In this document: one piece after another, positions 61,685-64,000 of the stretch
Layout: every line of letters starts with the position of its first letter
How positions within the stretch are numbered: the first letter of the stretch is position 1
Program-made: the position numbers and the translations under genes
The notes under the pieces: generated by a model
What the model saw: the letters and a program-made list of their open reading frames with translations, nothing else
The model's database searches: none
What the model was told of the DNA's origin: nothing
NCBI GenBank assembly: GCA_020024635.1
Contig: JAHHTL010000006.1
Span: forward strand, 1 to 64,000
Direction of reading: 5' to 3'
Length of the DNA: 64,000 bases
From: Ruminococcus sp.
GTDB taxonomy: Bacteria; Bacillota; Clostridia; Lachnospirales; Lachnospiraceae

Positions 61685-63817
61685 TTATACAAGTTCAAAA
61701 TCTATGGTACGTTGCTGCTTATCAACTCCTATCACTTTTACCGTAACTCTTTGCCCAAGTCGATAGGTCTTTCCTGTATGAACTCCTACCATTTCATAGC
61801 TGGATTCTATATAATCATAATGATCATCGTGCATATTCATTACATGCACAAGCCCTTCTACCGTATTGGAAAGTTCTACATAAATTCCCCATTTTGTGAT
61901 ACCAGAAATCACCCCTTCAAACTCCTTACCAATCTTTTGAATCATAAATTCCGCTTTTTTTAGTTTGATCGTTTCTCGTTCTGCTTCTTCTGCTCGTCTT
62001 TCTCTTTCACTTGATGAAATTGCAACCTCTGTAAGAATCTGATTGTAATGTTCGATCCGCTCTTCATTAAATCTTCCTCTTAGATTTTCTTTTATAATCC
62101 TGTGAATCTGAAGATCTGGATATCTTCGGATCGGTGACGTAAAATGTGTATAATATTTGGACGCTAACCCAAAATGTCCGCCATTTTCTGGCGAATATTT
62201 TGCTTGTTTCATTGCCCGCAAGGTCAATCTTGCAATCATCGGCTCTTCTTTCGTTCCTTCTACTTTTTCCAGAAGTTTTTGCACTTCTTTTGGACGTATT
62301 TCACTGTTACCTATATGAATATGATACCCAAAATTATTAATAAACGTACTTAATTGTTTTATTTTTTCTTCATCCGGCTGCTCATGGGTTCGATAGAGAA
62401 ACGGAAGTTCTCTCCAGTAGTATTCTTCTGCCACTGTTTCATTTGCCAGAAGCATGAAATCTTCAATTAGCTTCGTCGCATCGTTTCTTTCATATGGTTT
62501 TAGTTCCAATGGCGTTCCATTTTCATCGAGAATGATTTTGGTTTCTGGAAAATCAAAGTCAATGGCTCCCCTGTCTTGACGCTTCTTACGAAGAATCTTA
62601 GAAAGTTCCGCCATTTTCACAATCATAGGCACGAAATCCGCACAAGCTTTGCTCACTTGTCTTTGATCTTCTTTCATTGATTGCTCCTCAAGGATAGTCT
62701 GAACCTGATGATAACTCATTCGCTTTGTTACCTGAACGACTGTTTCTGCAATCTGATGATCCACCACTTCTCCCTTTGCATTAATCTTCATCATACAACT
62801 AAGTGCAAGGCGAACTTCTCCTTCATTCAAGGAACAAATTCCATTGCACAATTTATGTGGGAGCATAGGAATCACACGGTCTGCAAGATAAACACTTGTT
62901 CCACGCTCTAGCGCTTCTTTGTCAATAGCACTTCTCTCCTGTACATAATTTGTAACATCTGCGATGTGCACTCCTAAATGATAATACGCGCCTTCCATTG
63001 TCAAGGAAACGGCATCATCTAGGTCTTTTGCATCTTCTCCATCAATGGTGATCATCTTTAGATTTCTTAAATCTATTCTTCCTTGTTGATCTGCCTTGGT
63101 AACTTCTTTCCCCACTCGCTCTGCCTGATTTAAAATACGTTGTGAAAATTCTGTTGGCAAGTCATATCCTTTTACGATTGAAAGGATATCTGTTCCCGGA
63201 TCATTGACATGTCCTAATATTTCCACTACTTTTCCCTCTGGTTTCGCACGATCTGTACCATAAGATGTAAGTTCAACCACAACTTTATGACCGGTCATTG
63301 CACCTTTATCTTTTCCTGACGGGATATAAATATCATTTAAAATCCGCTGGTTATCTGGCCTTACAAATCCAAAGCTTTTGCATTTTTCATAGACACCTAC
63401 TAACTTTTCCATCCCATGGGATAAAATCTTCACAATTTTTCCTTCTTTTCGTTTCCCTTCTGGTTCTTTTGTAATGATAAACTCTACCTGATCTCCCTGG
63501 AACGCCCCATTTATATTCTCTTCTGCGATAAAAATATCCTCTTCTACCCCTTCTTGAATTACAAACCCAAATCCCCTTGCATTAGCCTGAAACATTCCTG
63601 TGAAATGCTTTGTCTCACCTTTGGCATATTTTCCTCTTTTGGTGACATATATTTTTCCTTCTTCTACCAATCCATCTAGTGCGCTTTTTAAAAGTGATCT
63701 TTGTTCTTTCGGAATTTGAAGTACAATTGCAATTTCTTTGATTTTCATAGGTACATACATTTCATCGCATATAAAATCATATAAAACTTTCTTTCTTTTC
63801 TCAAATGTTTGATCCAA
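61685..63817 (-). CDS. rnr: Ribonuclease R
   Basis: RNase R is a 3'-to-5' exoribonuclease that degrades structured RNA and works with tmRNA. It has an N-terminal helical domain and OB folds (YAKGETKHFTGMFQANARGFGFVI). The RNB domain has TIDGEDAKDLDDAVSL (metal Asp near 263), and an S1 domain lies at the end (FEGVISGITKWGIYVELSNTVEGLVHV). I chose the TTG start at 63817 (MDQTFEKRKKVLYDF), after GAGGTG, giving 710 residues, the usual length. A GTG at 63826 is the alternative. The ATG at 63901 lies inside the secG terminator. Confidence 0.93.
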   Translation of the reverse strand: MDQTFEKRKKVLYDFICDEMYVPMKIKEIAIVLQIPKEQRSLLKSALDGLVEEGKIYVTKRGKYAKGETKHFTGMFQANARGFGFVIQEGVEEDIFIAEENINGAFQGDQVEFIITKEPEGKRKEGKIVKILSHGMEKLVGVYEKCKSFGFVRPDNQRILNDIYIPSGKDKGAMTGHKVVVELTSYGTDRAKPEGKVVEILGHVNDPGTDILSIVKGYDLPTEFSQRILNQAERVGKEVTKADQQGRIDLRNLKMITIDGEDAKDLDDAVSLTMEGAYYHLGVHIADVTNYVQERSAIDKEALERGTSVYLADRVIPMLPHKLCNGICSLNEGEVRLALSCMMKINAKGEVVDHQIAETVVQVTKRMSYHQVQTILEEQSMKEDQRQVSKACADFVPMIVKMAELSKILRKKRQDRGAIDFDFPETKIILDENGTPLELKPYERNDATKLIEDFMLLANETVAEEYYWRELPFLYRTHEQPDEEKIKQLSTFINNFGYHIHIGNSEIRPKEVQKLLEKVEGTKEEPMIARLTLRAMKQAKYSPENGGHFGLASKYYTHFTSPIRRYPDLQIHRIIKENLRGRFNEERIEHYNQILTEVAISSSERERRAEEAERETIKLKKAEFMIQKIGKEFEGVISGITKWGIYVELSNTVEGLVHVMNMHDDHYDYIESSYEMVGVHTGKTYRLGQRVTVKVIGVDKQQRTIDFELV

Positions 63818-63861
63818 TTTACTCACCTCTTCCCGTAAATTTCCTCTTCTTTTTCTTATAA

Positions 63862-63893
63862 AGAAAAAACACTCTATATTGTGTATAGAGTGT
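63862..63893 (-). terminator. Intrinsic terminator between secG and rnr
   Basis: ACACTCTATA and TATAGAGTGT (63869-63878, 63884-63893) pair over a 5-base loop and are followed on the minus strand by TTTTTTCTTT. Partial read-through or a separate rnr promoter is implied. Confidence 0.85.
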
Positions 63894-63910
63894 TCATTCA
63901 TCTTCTCTAC

Positions 63911-64000
63911 TTAGTTAAATACACTAAGATTCAAAACCAATGCTAAAACAATAAACAAAATCGCAAGGAACTTTGTCGACTTTACAAGTGCTCCTTCCAT
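63911..64000 (-). CDS. secG: Protein-export membrane protein SecG (partial, C-terminal 29 codons)
   Basis: The minus-strand frame running in from the right edge reads MEGALVKSTKFLAILFIVLA and ends LNLSVFN, stop at 63911. EGALVKSTKFLA plus a hydrophobic C-terminal helix is the conserved end of SecG, part of the SecYEG channel. The Met is internal; the true start lies outside the window. It precedes rnr and smpB, the usual order in Firmicutes. Confidence 0.8.
   Translation of the reverse strand: MEGALVKSTKFLAILFIVLALVLNLSVFN

Noticed and set aside
63818..63901. Upstream ATG 63901 as the start of RNase R
   Set aside because: That ATG lies inside the hairpin that ends secG, and the added residues do not resemble RNase R. 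TTG 63817 has a ribosome site and gives the normal length.
1..64000. CRISPR array, IS element, prophage, tRNA or rRNA genes
   Set aside because: I looked for regular spaced repeats, transposase motifs, phage structural genes and cloverleaf or rRNA signatures and saw none apart from the tmRNA.

Overview
The window looks like the chromosome of an anaerobic, low-to-moderate GC Firmicute, most likely a gut Lachnospiraceae (Clostridia). The pointers are strong AGGAGG ribosome sites, a T-box before valS, YesM/YesN-type two-component genes, RbsA-type sugar transporters, and a glycyl-radical bacterial microcompartment (BMC). Most genes lie on the minus strand. No IS element, prophage, CRISPR array, tRNA or rRNA gene was seen.

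Layout. 1-8.9 kb is housekeeping: a truncated TPR membrane protein, a 45-residue ORF, folC, an LTA-synthase-like sulfatase, valS with its T-box leader, and a GH73 glucosaminidase. 9-13.9 kb is an L-fucose operon (FGGY kinase, fucI, fucU) with a divergent AraC regulator. 14-24.7 kb holds an RbsABC-type sugar ABC transporter and a separate binding protein/YesM kinase/YesN regulator set, which resembles a three-component sugar sensor. 24.7-39.5 kb is a complete B12-independent propanediol BMC locus on the minus strand. In transcription order it runs: glycyl-radical diol dehydratase, activase, PduU, PduV, fuculose-phosphate aldolase, GlcG/PduO-C protein, PduP, Zn-ADH, four BMC-H proteins, PduL, PduN, PduS, PduT, DeoR regulator, PduQ. 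A PduB-type shell protein sits apart, on the plus strand at 42.9 kb, behind an SDR gene. 39.8-64 kb is mixed: PHP phosphatase, lone ParA, HD hydrolase, HflX, MnmM-like methyltransferase, a His-rich Zn/Cd ATPase with ArsR regulator and operator, PTS EIIC, small alarmone synthetase, secreted unknowns, Ung, a two-component/ABC operon, tmRNA, AroD, SmpB, RNase R and the end of SecG.

How it works together (inference from families). L-fucose is imported, mutarotated by FucU, isomerised by FucI and phosphorylated by the kinase. Fuculose-1-phosphate is cleaved by an aldolase that carries a C-terminal encapsulation-type helix. The resulting lactaldehyde would be reduced to 1,2-propanediol by the encapsulation-tagged Zn-ADH, dehydrated by the glycyl-radical enzyme to propanal, and then split between propanol (PduQ) and propionyl-CoA/propionyl-phosphate (PduP, PduL). 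PduS and PduT may carry electrons across the shell. No propionate/acetate kinase is in the window.

The most unusual signals are four. A BMC-H gene has two well-placed starts and can encode a basic 82-residue N-terminal extension. PduB is detached from the main locus. A 16-base element is shared by the two BMC promoters. Strong hairpins lie inside the fuc and BMC operons.
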